Notes: generated from the letters alone by a model not told the origin. A DNA stretch of 64,000 nt from Rhodobacteraceae bacterium Alg238-R152 (GCA_900537125.1 UNRJ01000004.1:372001-436000), one strand, 5' to 3'. Positions 25,318 to 34,894 are shown, counted from the first letter of the stretch. Program-made: numbers and translations.

Positions 25318-26649
25318 TTACCACCGAAGTGCAATACCCGGGAAAGCAATCAGCAATCCGACGGCAATGACCTGCAGCATGATGAATGGCAGGAGCGCAC
25401 GGAAGATCTCACCTAGGCTGATGTCCGGCGGTGCGACACTTTTGAGATAAAAGGCTGCCGGTCCAAAAGGCGGGGACAGGAAGCTAACTTGCATGTTCAT
25501 GGCAAACAGCACTCCGAACCAAATCGGATCAAAGCCCAGATCTATCACGATCGGCACAAAGATCGGCATGGTCAACAGTGCGATGCCAACCCAATCCAAA
25601 AACATGCCGAGCATAAACAGGATTAGCATCATGAACAAAATTACCATCGTCGGATTGTCAGACACGCCGGTAATCAGCGTCTGCACAAAGCGGATACCGC
25701 CCATCAGATTGAAGACTCCGACCAAGGCCGAAGCGCCGATACCGATCCAAACGATCATGCCGACCGTCGATAGCGTTTGCCGCGCAGCACCCATCATAAG
25801 TTTGATATTAAATTCTCGGCGGATCATGGTCGACAAAGTAACACCAAGAACGCCTACTGCGGAGGCTTCTGTCACACTAGCGATACCGCCATAAATCGAA
25901 CCAAGCACAAATATGACCACCAATATCGGCAATACCAGCCCCTGTAGCAGGCGCAGTTTTTCGGCTCTCGGCACTTCGCCAGGCTCCGGGATAGGGGCAG
26001 CCGCGGGGTTCGTATAGGCCAGAACCAGGATATAGGCGGCATACATGCCGGCCAGCATCAGTCCGGGTAGGAACGAAGCGGTAAAGAGATCACCAATCGA
26101 GACGCTGGCGGTCAGCCCATAAATGATCAACACAATGGACGGCGGGATCATTGTGCCAAGCGCGCCGCCCGCACAACAGACTCCGATTGCCAGTTTCCGA
26201 TCATAGCCAAGCCGCAACATTTGTGGCAGCGCAATCACGCCGAGGAGCACCACTTCGCCACCGATGATGCCTGACATGGCGGCAAGCACAACAGCCACCA
26301 ACAATGTTTGAATGGCGACGCCGCCGCGCAGTCGTCCGCCGACCAATCGCATGGCGTCAAACAGATCGCGCGCAATGCCGGACCGATCAAGGATGGCTGC
26401 CATCAGCACAAACATCGGAACGGACACGAAAACAAACGAATTCACAAAGCTGAAAATGCGACTGACAATCAGCGGGATGGCGTTTGGCCCGAACCACCCC
26501 AGAGCAAAAACCAGTGCCACCAGTAAAGTCACAAAGGCCAGGGGCATTCCTGTCAGCAAAAGCAGCAAGAGCGAGGCGAACATCAACAGAGTCGCGGTTT
26601 CGATCCCAAGCGCTTTGAGATCAGGAATAAGGGCAAGCAAGTCAGTCAT
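25318..26649 (-). CDS. TRAP transporter large permease (DctM type)
   Basis: This is the large membrane subunit of a tripartite ATP-independent periplasmic transporter, 443 aa with about 12 helices. Characteristic segments are LLLLTGMPLAFVTLLVALVF near residue 30, AMSGIIGGEVVLLGVIALP near residue 128 and CCAGGALGTMIPPSIVLIIYG near residue 159. It overlaps the small permease by 4 bases and is last in the gluconokinase/TRAP operon. Confidence 0.93.
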   Translation of the reverse strand: MTDLLALIPDLKALGIETATLLMFASLLLLLLTGMPLAFVTLLVALVFALGWFGPNAIPLIVSRIFSFVNSFVFVSVPMFVLMAAILDRSGIARDLFDAMRLVGGRLRGGVAIQTLLVAVVLAAMSGIIGGEVVLLGVIALPQMLRLGYDRKLAIGVCCAGGALGTMIPPSIVLIIYGLTASVSIGDLFTASFLPGLMLAGMYAAYILVLAYTNPAAAPIPEPGEVPRAEKLRLLQGLVLPILVVIFVLGSIYGGIASVTEASAVGVLGVTLSTMIRREFNIKLMMGAARQTLSTVGMIVWIGIGASALVGVFNLMGGIRFVQTLITGVSDNPTMVILFMMLILFMLGMFLDWVGIALLTMPIFVPIVIDLGFDPIWFGVLFAMNMQVSFLSPPFGPAAFYLKSVAPPDISLGEIFRALLPFIMLQVIAVGLLIAFPGIALRW

Positions 26650-27188
26650 TTCCGTCTCGCGTAATTAAAGGCCAAAACGGCAAATTGCAGGCACATCAAG
26701 ATCAGAATGACCAAGAGGAATAGCTTTAGCAGGCCAGGCGTCGGTGGATCCCATGCTGACCCGGAGGTCTCAAGCCGGAAATCCCCAGCGGGCGTCCAAA
26801 TGGCCCGCTTGACCACCAGCCAGCCCGCCCAGGAAAACAGGGTACAGGCCAGCGCGCAGGCCAGAGAAATGGCGATGTTAAACATCCGCCGCAACCTTGG
26901 AGGCAATGCGTCGTAAATCAGAACAACCCGGATATGCCGGTTCGTGGCAGTGCCAAACAAGCCGCCATAGACAAATGTGATCGCGGTAAGGAATATAACC
27001 GTTTCATGTGCCCATTTCGTTGGTGCGTTGAAGCCGTAGCGCATCACAACCTCATATATCAACGCAGCCGCAGAGAGCACGATGGCCACGGCGAAGAAAT
27101 CGCCTAACCGGACTATGACTCGCCCCAGCAAACCGGCCTCAGAAATGGCGGTGTTCCGTTTGCTGTCGAGATCGTCGGAATCTGTCAT
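26646..27188 (-). CDS. TRAP transporter small permease (DctQ type)
   Basis: This is the small membrane subunit, 180 aa from the ATG at 27188 (MTDSDDLDSKRNTAISEAG), with four helices. Typical motifs are YEVVMRYGFNAPTKWAHET near residue 46 and a C-terminal hydrophobic LLKLFLLVILILMCLQFAVL. A longer frame begins 51 bases upstream, but its residues are not family-like. It overlaps the large permease by ATGA and couples it to the binding protein. Confidence 0.9.
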   Translation of the reverse strand: MTDSDDLDSKRNTAISEAGLLGRVIVRLGDFFAVAIVLSAAALIYEVVMRYGFNAPTKWAHETVIFLTAITFVYGGLFGTATNRHIRVVLIYDALPPRLRRMFNIAISLACALACTLFSWAGWLVVKRAIWTPAGDFRLETSGSAWDPPTPGLLKLFLLVILILMCLQFAVLAFNYARRK

Positions 27189-27258
27189 TGAACTGTCCCA
27201 TATTAGAACCGAACCGCAGCAGAGGCCGCGGCTCGGCATAGTTTAGCGAGTGCCCGGC

Positions 27259-28278
27259 TTATTCGGCCAGAAGGCCTTGCTCGCTCAGGTAGGCGGTAAG
27301 AACATCATACACGCGCTGAGCGTTGTCCGATTTTTCCGCAATCGCCACCCACTGAGATTTTGCAATGGCACGGAATTTTGCACGCTCCGCTGCCGACCAG
27401 TTGTGGACGGTAATGTCGGGGTTCGTGTTGGCTGCGGCAACTGCAACCGCGTCACGCATCGCCAGCTGACTGGTCATGTTGCGGGCAAAATCGCGCACCG
27501 ACATCTCAAGGATCGCCTGAAGATCGGCAGGCATGCTGTCCCACGTACCTTTGTTGATTGAGACTTCCACGAGCGGCATCGAGTGAAAGCCCGGATAGAC
27601 CGGGTGGCCCGCGACGTCATGCATGCCCTGCTGATGGTTGGTTGAGAACACGGTGTAGTCAGCCGCATCAATCACACCCTTGTCGAGCGAAGTGAACACC
27701 TCTGAACCAGGCAAGTTTACTGGCGCGGCGCCTGCAGCCAAGAACACATTCTGAACCAGACCTTCAGGTGCCCGCATTTTTAGGCCCTTCAGATCATCTA
27801 CACCGTTCAGGGGCACTTTTGAAATAAATGCCTCAAGGCCGGGCGTGGTGGCGCCGATGAACTGCAGTCCATAGGGATTCAGCAATTCATTCATCAATTG
27901 CTTGCCACCGCCATATTCGATGAAATTCAGCATCTCGGAAGGCGAACCATAGGCGCCAACCGGGTTTGCGATCAGGCTAAAAGCAGCATCTTTGCCTGAA
28001 AAGTACGACGTATCGGTGATGTGCCCATCAATAATGCCAGCAGCAACAGCATCCTGAGTTTCGGTGTGCTGCACGATGGAGCCGACAGGCAGCATCTCAA
28101 CGGTCACGCGACCGTTGGTCATTGCCGCCACATTTTCAGCCCAGGCCTGCTTCAGTTCGAAGTTCGGGTTGCCGGACGGATCCGATGACTGGAACCGCAA
28201 TGCGTAGTCAGCGGCAAAGCCCGCGGTTGCGGTGCAAGCCGCAAGAACTGCGGCTGTGATTGTTTGTATAAGTTTCAT
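27259..28278 (-). CDS. TRAP transporter substrate-binding protein (DctP type)
   Basis: This is a periplasmic binding protein of 339 aa with a signal peptide (MKLIQTITAAVLAACTATAG, cleavage near FAA-DY). The mature protein begins ALRFQSSDPSGNPNFELKQAWAE. The DctP core includes GLKMRAPEGLVQNVFLAAGA near residue 160, with the conserved Arg that binds the substrate carboxylate. It lies 14 bases after gluconokinase. An organic acid, probably gluconate or a related sugar acid, is the expected ligand. Confidence 0.92.
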   Translation of the reverse strand: MKLIQTITAAVLAACTATAGFAADYALRFQSSDPSGNPNFELKQAWAENVAAMTNGRVTVEMLPVGSIVQHTETQDAVAAGIIDGHITDTSYFSGKDAAFSLIANPVGAYGSPSEMLNFIEYGGGKQLMNELLNPYGLQFIGATTPGLEAFISKVPLNGVDDLKGLKMRAPEGLVQNVFLAAGAAPVNLPGSEVFTSLDKGVIDAADYTVFSTNHQQGMHDVAGHPVYPGFHSMPLVEVSINKGTWDSMPADLQAILEMSVRDFARNMTSQLAMRDAVAVAAANTNPDITVHNWSAAERAKFRAIAKSQWVAIAEKSDNAQRVYDVLTAYLSEQGLLAE

Positions 28279-28292
28279 ACTCTAATCTCCTC

Positions 28293-28850
28293 CTATTGAG
28301 TATTTGTCGTGGTTTTAGGGCAATCGCCCAATTGCGGTTCAAGTGCTGCCAAAATCTCGGTGACGATCTTTTCTTTGGGATGGCTGGCGTCAATTTCGAT
28401 GTGACGCTCGTCCGGTGCCGGGGGTTCCAACGTCGCCAATTGACTGTCCAATAGCGTTGGTGGCATGAAATGATCGCGCCGCTGCGCCAGACGCTGGCTG
28501 ATCAATGACTTGTCCCCGGACAGGTAGACAAATTTTGCATTCGACAGATTCAATCGCAAAATATCGCGATAGCTCCGCTTCAATGATGAGCAGGCGACAA
28601 CAACAGCTTTGCCTGGATTACGGCGCTGGATTGATTTGATTTCTGCCGCAATGCCAAGCAACCAAGGTTGCCGCATGTCGTCGGTCAGTGGGGTTCCGCT
28701 GCGCATCGCGGCGATATTGACTTCTGGATGAAATTCATCGGCCTCAACATAGATCGCATGGATTTTCGCAGACAGCGCCTTCGCCACTACGGTTTTGCCA
28801 ACGCCACTGACTCCCATGACGATCAACGTTGCACTGCTGGATGTTTTCAT
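28293..28850 (-). CDS. gntK: Gluconokinase
   Basis: This is a P-loop kinase of 185 aa that phosphorylates gluconate to 6-phosphogluconate in the cytoplasm. It has Walker A VMGVSGVGKTVVAKAL near residue 12, DEFHPEVNIAAMRSGTPLTDDMRQPWL (the family's substrate region, near residues 36-62), CSSLKRSYRDILR near residue 86 and the lid AQRRDHFMPPTLLDSQLATLEP. I chose the ATG at 28850 because the longer frame would run into the operator palindrome. It heads the TRAP operon, which argues that the importer carries gluconate or an epimer. Confidence 0.9.
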   Translation of the reverse strand: MKTSSSATLIVMGVSGVGKTVVAKALSAKIHAIYVEADEFHPEVNIAAMRSGTPLTDDMRQPWLLGIAAEIKSIQRRNPGKAVVVACSSLKRSYRDILRLNLSNAKFVYLSGDKSLISQRLAQRRDHFMPPTLLDSQLATLEPPAPDERHIEIDASHPKEKIVTEILAALEPQLGDCPKTTTNTQ

Positions 28851-28876
28851 TGCTCGACTCCCCTTGCGGAAACCAT

Positions 28877-28896
28877 AAATGATTGCGCAATCATTT
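28877..28896. promoter_or_regulatory. LacI-family operator, 20-bp perfect palindrome
   Basis: AAATGATTGCGCAATCATTT is a perfect 20-bp palindrome centred between gluconokinase and the divergent LacI gene. Its central CG pair and symmetric half-sites match the usual LacI-family operator form. Confidence 0.8.
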
Positions 28897-28950
28897 TGCA
28901 ACCTTTTTCAGATCCTGCTAATCATGATCAACAAAATATGGGGATTCAGG

Positions 28951-29952
28951 ATGGCCAAGCCGACTCTTGTGGATGTGGGAGAAGAAGCTGGAGTTAGCGC
29001 AATCACGGTTTCACGCGCGCTCCGATCACCCGAAAAAGTTTCTGATTCGATGCGTGCCAAGGTGGAAGCGGCGGTAAAAAAACTGGGCTATGTTCCGAAC
29101 CAGTCAGCTTCCACGCTGGCCTCCAGCAAGACCAATTCAATCGTGGTGATGATCCCATCGATTTCCAACAACGTTTTCACCGATGTACTGGCAGGGATCA
29201 CCGAGGCGCTGAAAGATACGCGTCTGACGCTGCAGATCGGCAACACCGGCTATGACCCGCAGGAGGAAGAGCGCATTTTGCGTTCCTTTCTCAATCCTGC
29301 GCCGACTGGTGTTATTCTTGCCGGTTTGGAGCAAACGGCAGAAACCCGAAAAATGCTTGCATCAGTTGGGGTTCCAGTGGTGCAAATCATGGATTTGGGC
29401 GATCAGCCAATTGGCAAAATAGTCGGGTTTTCACACGAAGACGCCGCTGTTGCCGGGACACGACACTTGCTCGAGAATGGTTACCGCAATATCGGATTTC
29501 TCGGTGCGCAAATGGATCCTCGATCGCAAAAACGCCTTGCCGGATTTCAACGTGCCATGCGGGAGGTTGGGCTTCTACAGGAACACGCGATTGCCGTTAC
29601 CAACAGACCGTCAGACGTGCAGCAGGGCGCCACGCTATTCAACAAATTGGTGCGACGGTTCCCCGACTGTGACGCGGTCTTTTGCAACAATGACGACCTT
29701 GCACTTGGCGTCTTGTTTGAATGCCAGCGCCGGGGGATCTCGGTGCCGGACGATTTTGGAATTTGTGGGTTCAACGATCTTGGCACCACCTCTGAGTGTG
29801 TCCCGAAAGTGACCTCTGTCCGCACACCGCTCCGGCAAATCGGCATGGTGGCAGGGCAGATGATCAATAAAGGTGAAATGACCGAAACTGGGATAACAGT
29901 CGATCTCGGCTTTGAGATCTCTGAGCGCGAGAGTACGAGGCGAAAGATCTAG
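28951..29952 (+). CDS. LacI-family regulator of the gluconate/TRAP operon
   Basis: This is a repressor of 333 aa from ATG 28951 (MAKPTLVDVGEEAGVSAITV), preceded by CAGG. The HTH and hinge (VPNQSASTLASSKTNSIVVM) are followed by an effector domain. The earlier in-frame ATG at 28879 lies inside the operator palindrome and is unlikely. The layout resembles the GntR-type (LacI-family) repressors that control gluconate use, so gluconate or 6-phosphogluconate is the expected inducer. That is an inference from the gntK neighbour. Confidence 0.9.
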   Translation: MAKPTLVDVGEEAGVSAITVSRALRSPEKVSDSMRAKVEAAVKKLGYVPNQSASTLASSKTNSIVVMIPSISNNVFTDVLAGITEALKDTRLTLQIGNTGYDPQEEERILRSFLNPAPTGVILAGLEQTAETRKMLASVGVPVVQIMDLGDQPIGKIVGFSHEDAAVAGTRHLLENGYRNIGFLGAQMDPRSQKRLAGFQRAMREVGLLQEHAIAVTNRPSDVQQGATLFNKLVRRFPDCDAVFCNNDDLALGVLFECQRRGISVPDDFGICGFNDLGTTSECVPKVTSVRTPLRQIGMVAGQMINKGEMTETGITVDLGFEISERESTRRKI

Positions 29953-30160
29953 GTCACATTTATACCGGAGTTCGCCCGCGCGTCGGAAGTAAGCAACATA
30001 GGCTGCGAACCGAGAAGCATGGCAATGGCTAAAATGACTATTTTGGCGTCAATTCTTCGCACGGTAGGAGCGGCAACTTTGGCCGTACTGCCGACCTTCG
30101 TCTGAACCATGTGAATGTCCGCTTCTGACTGGTTCGCGCATGACGGTCAGTCTGCTTCGG

Positions 30161-31700
30161 GCTGATTCTGTGGAAAAACAACATGTTGCGAGCGCAGAAA
30201 GTGGCTTTCCAAATAGAGTGTGAGCACCTTTCTTTTCAGGCTTTGCGCATTTGCTGCGGTGCAGGGAAGATCTTGGCGAGCTTGCGGAGGTTTTGGGCTG
30301 TTGCGGCGAGGAGGAATTCGTCATTTGCGCCGCAGGGTCCACGCAATCGCATCCGCCCTAGGCCAAGGATGCGTTTAGATGTGCGAACAGCATCTCCACC
30401 TTTTTGCGCAACCGCATTGAGACTGCATACTGCTTTGTCTTGGCAATATCGCGGGCAACCTGACGGGCGTCTTCATGTTCTTCACGGGTGATCTTGCGCG
30501 CGTCAGCTTTGGGGCAGCACTTTAACTTTGACGGGCAGGCTTGGCAGGTGTGTTTCAGAGCTTGGTACTTGGCGACACCTTTTCCGCTGGGCCTGCGATT
30601 GGGATCAGAGTAATTGCGTCGGAACTGCTTAAGTGGCTCACCTTCGGGGCAGATGTACTGGTTGTTCGCGGGGTCCCATTCGAAGTCAGTCCGGGACCAT
30701 GTGCCATCGGTGCGACCTGCCTTGTCCAGCACGGGGATGTGGGGTTTGATGTCGCGATCCACGAGCCACCCCAACATTGGGCCAAATCCGTAGGCGCTGT
30801 CCGCGATCAATCGTTCAGGATCAATATCATGCAGATCTTTGATCCGATCCAACATGGTGCGCACCGAACCAACTTCAGCCTGTCTGATCGACCGTGTGCC
30901 CTCAACGTCCACGATGACGCTATGGTCGGTATCGATCAGATAATTGGTGGAATAGCTAAAGAATGCAGGGCCTTTACGGGCGGCGGTCCATTGGCTTGCG
31001 GGATCAGAATGGGATGTGAACTGGGTTTCCACCTCTGATGCCGCGCCAAATGCTGCATCATCCAAAACGTCGAGGCATTCCTTCACAGCACGTGGCGCAT
31101 CGTTTGGATCGATGGCGCTGCGATCCCAATCTTCCTTCGGTGTGGAGTTCTGTTTGTTCGCATCCGCCTCGATCAAACTGGCATCCGCCGCAAGGCGCTG
31201 CCCGCTCACCAGACCGTCTGCGATGCAGCGGGCAACGGTCTTCTCAAACAGATGCCGCAACAGTTTGCTCTCCCGAAAGCGCCCGTGACGGTTCTTAGAA
31301 AACGTCGAATGGTTCGGCACTGGCTCAGACAAATCGAGGCGACAAAACCAGCGATACGCGAGGTTCAAATGGACCTCCTCACACAACCGCCGTTCAGACC
31401 GGATGCCAGAACAATAACCCACCAGCAGCATGCGGATCAGCAGCTCTGGGTCGATGGATGGGCGGCCAGTGTGGCTGTAAAAGTCTGCGAGATATTGGCG
31501 GATGTCGCTTAGATCGACGAACCTATCAATGGAGCGCAACAGATGATCTTGGGGCACATGATCATCAATCGAGAACTCGTAAAACAGCGCGCCTTGCGCT
31601 TCTTGCTTTGGTCCTAACATCGAAATTATCCCCCTTGCCGAGGACAATTGAATCAGCGAATGGGCACTCAATCAAGCAAGAGTTTTTCAACAGAATTAGC
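30161..31700 (-). mobile_element. IS1182-type insertion sequence
   Basis: Terminal inverted repeats of about 19 bp bound the element. The left end reads GCTGATTCTGTGGAAAAAC from 30161. The reverse complement of the right end reads GCTAATTCTGTTGAAAAAC from 31700. Both flanks continue as TTCGG/CCGAA, so the repeat may extend or the target may be palindromic. The single transposase gene is frameshifted near its 3' end, so this copy is probably not autonomous. It separates the gluconate locus from nrdJ. Confidence 0.85.
30236..31620 (-). pseudogene. IS1182-family transposase, frameshifted near C-terminus
   Basis: The transposase starts at MLGPKQEAQGALFYEFSIDD (ATG 31620). It has the N-terminal DUF772-like domain (RPSIDPELLIRMLLVGYCSG), a DDE domain (RLAADASLIEADANK, LIADSAYGFGPMLG) and a Cys-rich insertion (CQACPSKLKCCPKA). 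After KKVEMLFAHL the frame runs into NASLA-stop at 30358. Near 30377 a one-base loss shifts the frame; the other frame continues KRILGLGRMRLRGPCGANDE and FLLAATAQNLRKLAKIF to a stop at 30236, exactly as in intact relatives. About 47 residues are therefore displaced. A programmed shift is possible but less likely. Confidence 0.85.
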
Positions 31701-31785
31701 CGAACCTCTGATCATTGAAGTAGGATTGGGCCATTGGCTAAACTCAGTTTTTGGAAAGAATTTAGCCAACGGCAAATTTATGAGC

Positions 31786-31819
31786 TCAAAATGGCAATCC
31801 CTGGGGTCAAAATGGCAAT
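31786..31819. repeat. Short tandem repeat downstream of nrdJ
   Basis: TCAAAATGGCAAT occurs at 31786-31798 and again at 31807-31819, in 21-base units. It lies between the IS1182 right end and the 3' end of the nrdJ gene. No function is apparent. Confidence 0.5.
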
Positions 31820-31854
31820 ACCATGGGTACGTCCACATTGTTTCTCAGATCACA

Positions 31855-34137
31855 TCACCCACACTTGCTGTGGCCACAGCTCCGGCATGTCATACAGCCT
31901 TCCACCATCTGCAGGTCAAACTGACCACAGCTTGGGCAGGCTTTGCCCCGTGGCGCTTCCCCCACAGCCATCACCTCGGCCTGCGGGTCGGACTTCAAGC
32001 CCATGCCCTCACCTTCGATGAAGCCAATTGCAATCATGTGGCGCTCAAGCACGCCGCCAATGGCTGCCAAAATGGATGGGATGTATTTGCCTTCCATCCA
32101 GGCGCCACCACGTGGGTCGAACACCGCTTTCAGCTCTTCCACCACAAAGGACACGTCGCCGCCACGACGGAACACCGCCGAAATCATCCGGGTCAGCGCC
32201 AGCGTCCAGGCGTAGTGCTCCATGTTTTTGGAGTTGATAAACACCTCAAACGGACGGCGATGGCCGTTGATGATCACATCATTCACCGTCAGGTAAATAG
32301 CGTGCTCGCTGTCTGGCCATTTCAGCTTGTAGGTCGCGCCTTCAAGGCTCTGCGGACGCTCCAACGGTTCTGCCATGTAGATGACCTCACCGGAGTCCGC
32401 CACGTGATCCGCGGGCTGCTCACCCGGCGCCTGTTCGCTGCTCTCAGAAACAGTCAAAACCGAGCCGGTCACATCATTTGGACGGTAGGTGGTGCAGCCT
32501 TTGCAGCCAGTGTCCCAAGCCTGCATGTAGACATCTTTGAAGCTCTCAAAATCAATGTCTTCCGGGCAGTTGATGGTTTTGGAGATCGAGCTGTCGATCC
32601 ATTTCTGCGCCGCCGCCTGCATGCGCACATGCGCCGCTGGTGCCAAGGTCTGCGCGTTCACGAAATAGCTCGGCAGCTCTTTGTCGCCAAACTTGTCACG
32701 CCACATTTGCACTGCGTAATCAACAACTTCCTCTTCCGTTCGCGAGCCGTCTTTCTGCAAAACCTTACGGGTGTAGGCATAGGCAAACACCGGCTCGATG
32801 CCCGAGCTCACGTTGCCCGCATAGAGGCTGATTGTGCCGGTTGGCGCGATGGATGTCAGCAGCGCGTTGCGAATGCCGTGCTCTGCAATCGCCGCTTTCA
32901 CGTCCTCGTCCATGTCCTGAACCAGACCGCCATTGATGTATTTCTCTTTGTCGAAAAGCGGGAAAGCCCCCTTCTCTTTCGCCAGATCCACCGACGCGAG
33001 ATAAGACGCCCGCGCGATGGCTTTCATCCAGGCTTCGGTCTGCAAGGCCGCCTCTTCGGTGCCATACTCCAGACCCAACATCAAAAGAGCATCGGCGAGA
33101 CCAGTCACACCAAGGCCAATTCGGCGCTTGTTTTGTGCTTCGTTCTGCTGCTCCGGCAGCGGAAATTTGGACGCGTCCACCACATTGTCCATCATCCGCA
33201 CGGCGGTTGCCACCAGATCAGTCAGCGCCGCTTCATTGAGTTCCGCCGCTTTTTCAAACGGATCAGTCACCAAACGCGCGAGGTTGATCGAGCCCAGCAA
33301 ACACGCCCCATAAGGCGGCAAAGGTTGCTCGCCACACGGGTTGGTTGCCGCAATCTCTTCAACATAGCTGAGGTTGTTGCGTTGATTGATGCGGTCGATG
33401 AAAATCACGCCAGGCTCGGCATAATCATAGGTGCCCTGCATGATCTTATTCCACAGATCGCGCGCATCCACAGTGTGATACACCCGATCGCCAAACTTCA
33501 GCTCCCACGGGCCATCGGCTTTCACCGCTTCCATAAAGTCATCGGTCACCAGAACGGACATGTTGAACATGCGCAGGCGGGCTGGATCCGATTTTGCGGT
33601 GATGAAATCTTCCACATCCGGGTGATCACAACGCATGGTCGCCATCATCGCGCCGCGTCGTGACCCCGCAGACATAATGGTGCGGCACATTGCGTCCCAC
33701 ACATCCATAAAGCTCAACGGACCAGAGGCATCCGCCGCCACCCCCATAACGTCCGCGCCGCGCGGACGGATGGTGGAAAAATCATAGCCAATGCCGCCGC
33801 CCTGCTGCATGGTCAGGGCCGCTTCTTTCAACATGTCAAAAATGCCGGACATGCTGTCAGGCACGGTGCCCATCACAAAGCAGTTGAACAATGTCACGTT
33901 ACGCGCAGTGCCTGCGCCAGCCGTAATCCGGCCTGCTGGCAGGTATTTAAAGTCTTCCAGCGCACCGTAGAATTTCTCTTCCCACTTGGCCGGGTCTTTT
34001 TCCACCTTAGCCAGGTCACGCGCGATGCGGCGCCAGCTGTCTTCCACCGACTGATCAATCGGCGTACCGTCCGCCTCTTTAAAACGGTATTTCATGTCCC
34101 AGATTTGCTCTGCGATGGGGGCGGCGAAACGGCTCAT
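31855..34137 (-). CDS. nrdJ: Adenosylcobalamin-dependent (class II) ribonucleotide reductase
   Basis: It reduces ribonucleotides to deoxyribonucleotides using vitamin B12 coenzyme; 760 aa. Key parts are NVTLFNCFVMGTVPDSMSGI near residue 79, EAALTMQQGGGIGYDFSTIRP, then NPCGEQPLPPYGACLLGSINL near residue 266, which carries the active-site Asn-x-Cys-x-Glu, and SIAPTGTISLYAGNVSSGIEP near residue 425. The C-terminus has a Cys-rich tail (CPSCGQ ... CMTCRSCGHSKCG) supplying redox or zinc cysteines. The upstream region carries two NrdR-type boxes. Oxygen-independent activity suits varying oxygen. Confidence 0.96.
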   Translation of the reverse strand: MSRFAAPIAEQIWDMKYRFKEADGTPIDQSVEDSWRRIARDLAKVEKDPAKWEEKFYGALEDFKYLPAGRITAGAGTARNVTLFNCFVMGTVPDSMSGIFDMLKEAALTMQQGGGIGYDFSTIRPRGADVMGVAADASGPLSFMDVWDAMCRTIMSAGSRRGAMMATMRCDHPDVEDFITAKSDPARLRMFNMSVLVTDDFMEAVKADGPWELKFGDRVYHTVDARDLWNKIMQGTYDYAEPGVIFIDRINQRNNLSYVEEIAATNPCGEQPLPPYGACLLGSINLARLVTDPFEKAAELNEAALTDLVATAVRMMDNVVDASKFPLPEQQNEAQNKRRIGLGVTGLADALLMLGLEYGTEEAALQTEAWMKAIARASYLASVDLAKEKGAFPLFDKEKYINGGLVQDMDEDVKAAIAEHGIRNALLTSIAPTGTISLYAGNVSSGIEPVFAYAYTRKVLQKDGSRTEEEVVDYAVQMWRDKFGDKELPSYFVNAQTLAPAAHVRMQAAAQKWIDSSISKTINCPEDIDFESFKDVYMQAWDTGCKGCTTYRPNDVTGSVLTVSESSEQAPGEQPADHVADSGEVIYMAEPLERPQSLEGATYKLKWPDSEHAIYLTVNDVIINGHRRPFEVFINSKNMEHYAWTLALTRMISAVFRRGGDVSFVVEELKAVFDPRGGAWMEGKYIPSILAAIGGVLERHMIAIGFIEGEGMGLKSDPQAEVMAVGEAPRGKACPSCGQFDLQMVEGCMTCRSCGHSKCG

Positions 34138-34241
34138 CGGTGGATTCCTTGGTTGTGCTGCGCGTGTGTTTAGGGTTTTTTAATCTATATCAAATCTGCG
34201 TCATCTGACAACGGGCAAATAGGGTGTTTTTCGCATGATGA

Positions 34242-34288
34242 CCACTTTATTTTGGGGTTGAAGGTTAACAAGCCCACTATATACTGTG
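34242..34288. promoter_or_regulatory. Pair of NrdR boxes upstream of nrdJ
   Basis: CCACTATATACTGTGT at 34273-34288 matches the NrdR-box consensus (acaCwAtATaTwGtgt) at 14 of 16 positions. A weaker box, CCACTTTATTTTGGGG at 34242-34257, matches 11 of 16. The spacing is exactly 31 bp, about three helical turns, as known for NrdR box pairs. This predicts repression of nrdJ by NrdR when nucleotides are plentiful. Confidence 0.8.
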
Positions 34289-34329
34289 TGTCCCGTGCAT
34301 AATCCTGTGGGAAAACTGTGGATAAATTC

Positions 34330-34749
34330 ATGCATCTTGTGAAATTGTCAGTGGGCTCAGAGAGCCCCGAAACCCTTGCCGCATGGCAAGCCACTCATAA
34401 AGCACGCTTTCCCGATGGGTTGCCGCGTCATGTCACACGTATGTGGCCCAAACGTGAAGCTGAAATTGTCAACGGCGGCTCAATCTATTGGGTTATCAAG
34501 GGCAGCATCCAGTGCCGTCAGCGTATTCTGCGGCTCGACGAAGTTATCGGAGAAGACGGCATTCGTCGCTGCGCCATCGTTCTGGAACCAGAGGTACATC
34601 TAACACAGGCCGCACTCAAACGGCCTTTTCAAGGGTGGCGTTATCTGAAGCCCGAAGACGCGCCTGCGGACCTGCCATCCAACCGCGCCAATGACGACGT
34701 CCTGCCGGACGAGCTTAACCGCGCACTCGCCGAAATTGGCGTGCTCTAA
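34330..34749 (+). CDS. DUF1489-family protein
   Basis: This is a conserved alphaproteobacterial protein of unknown function, 139 aa from ATG 34330 (MHLVKLSVGSESPETLAAWQ). A GTG at 34318 would add four residues. Recognisable parts are THKARFPDGLPRHVTRMWPK, GSIYWVIKGSIQCRQRIL and the C-terminal KRPFQGWRYLKPEDAPADL. It is a small soluble protein, divergent from nrdJ, so the NrdR boxes also lie upstream of it. Confidence 0.88.
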   Translation: MHLVKLSVGSESPETLAAWQATHKARFPDGLPRHVTRMWPKREAEIVNGGSIYWVIKGSIQCRQRILRLDEVIGEDGIRRCAIVLEPEVHLTQAALKRPFQGWRYLKPEDAPADLPSNRANDDVLPDELNRALAEIGVL

Positions 34750-34894
34750 AGGGATGAAACGCGCGGTGTGGTAACCGTTGCGCGCGCCCTGCCCCGCGCA
34801 AAAACGCACCGCTGCGAAGCAGTCGTGAAACCGACGCGATACCGGCATAGATTTCGCGGAGGTTTGGCGGGTTAACACGCCAACAAAACCAAGC

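Noticed and set aside
31648-33663. 671-aa plus-strand reading rich in His and Arg
   Set aside because: It is antisense to nrdJ, whose motifs are unmistakable. His/Arg-rich long antisense frames are usual in GC-rich genes.
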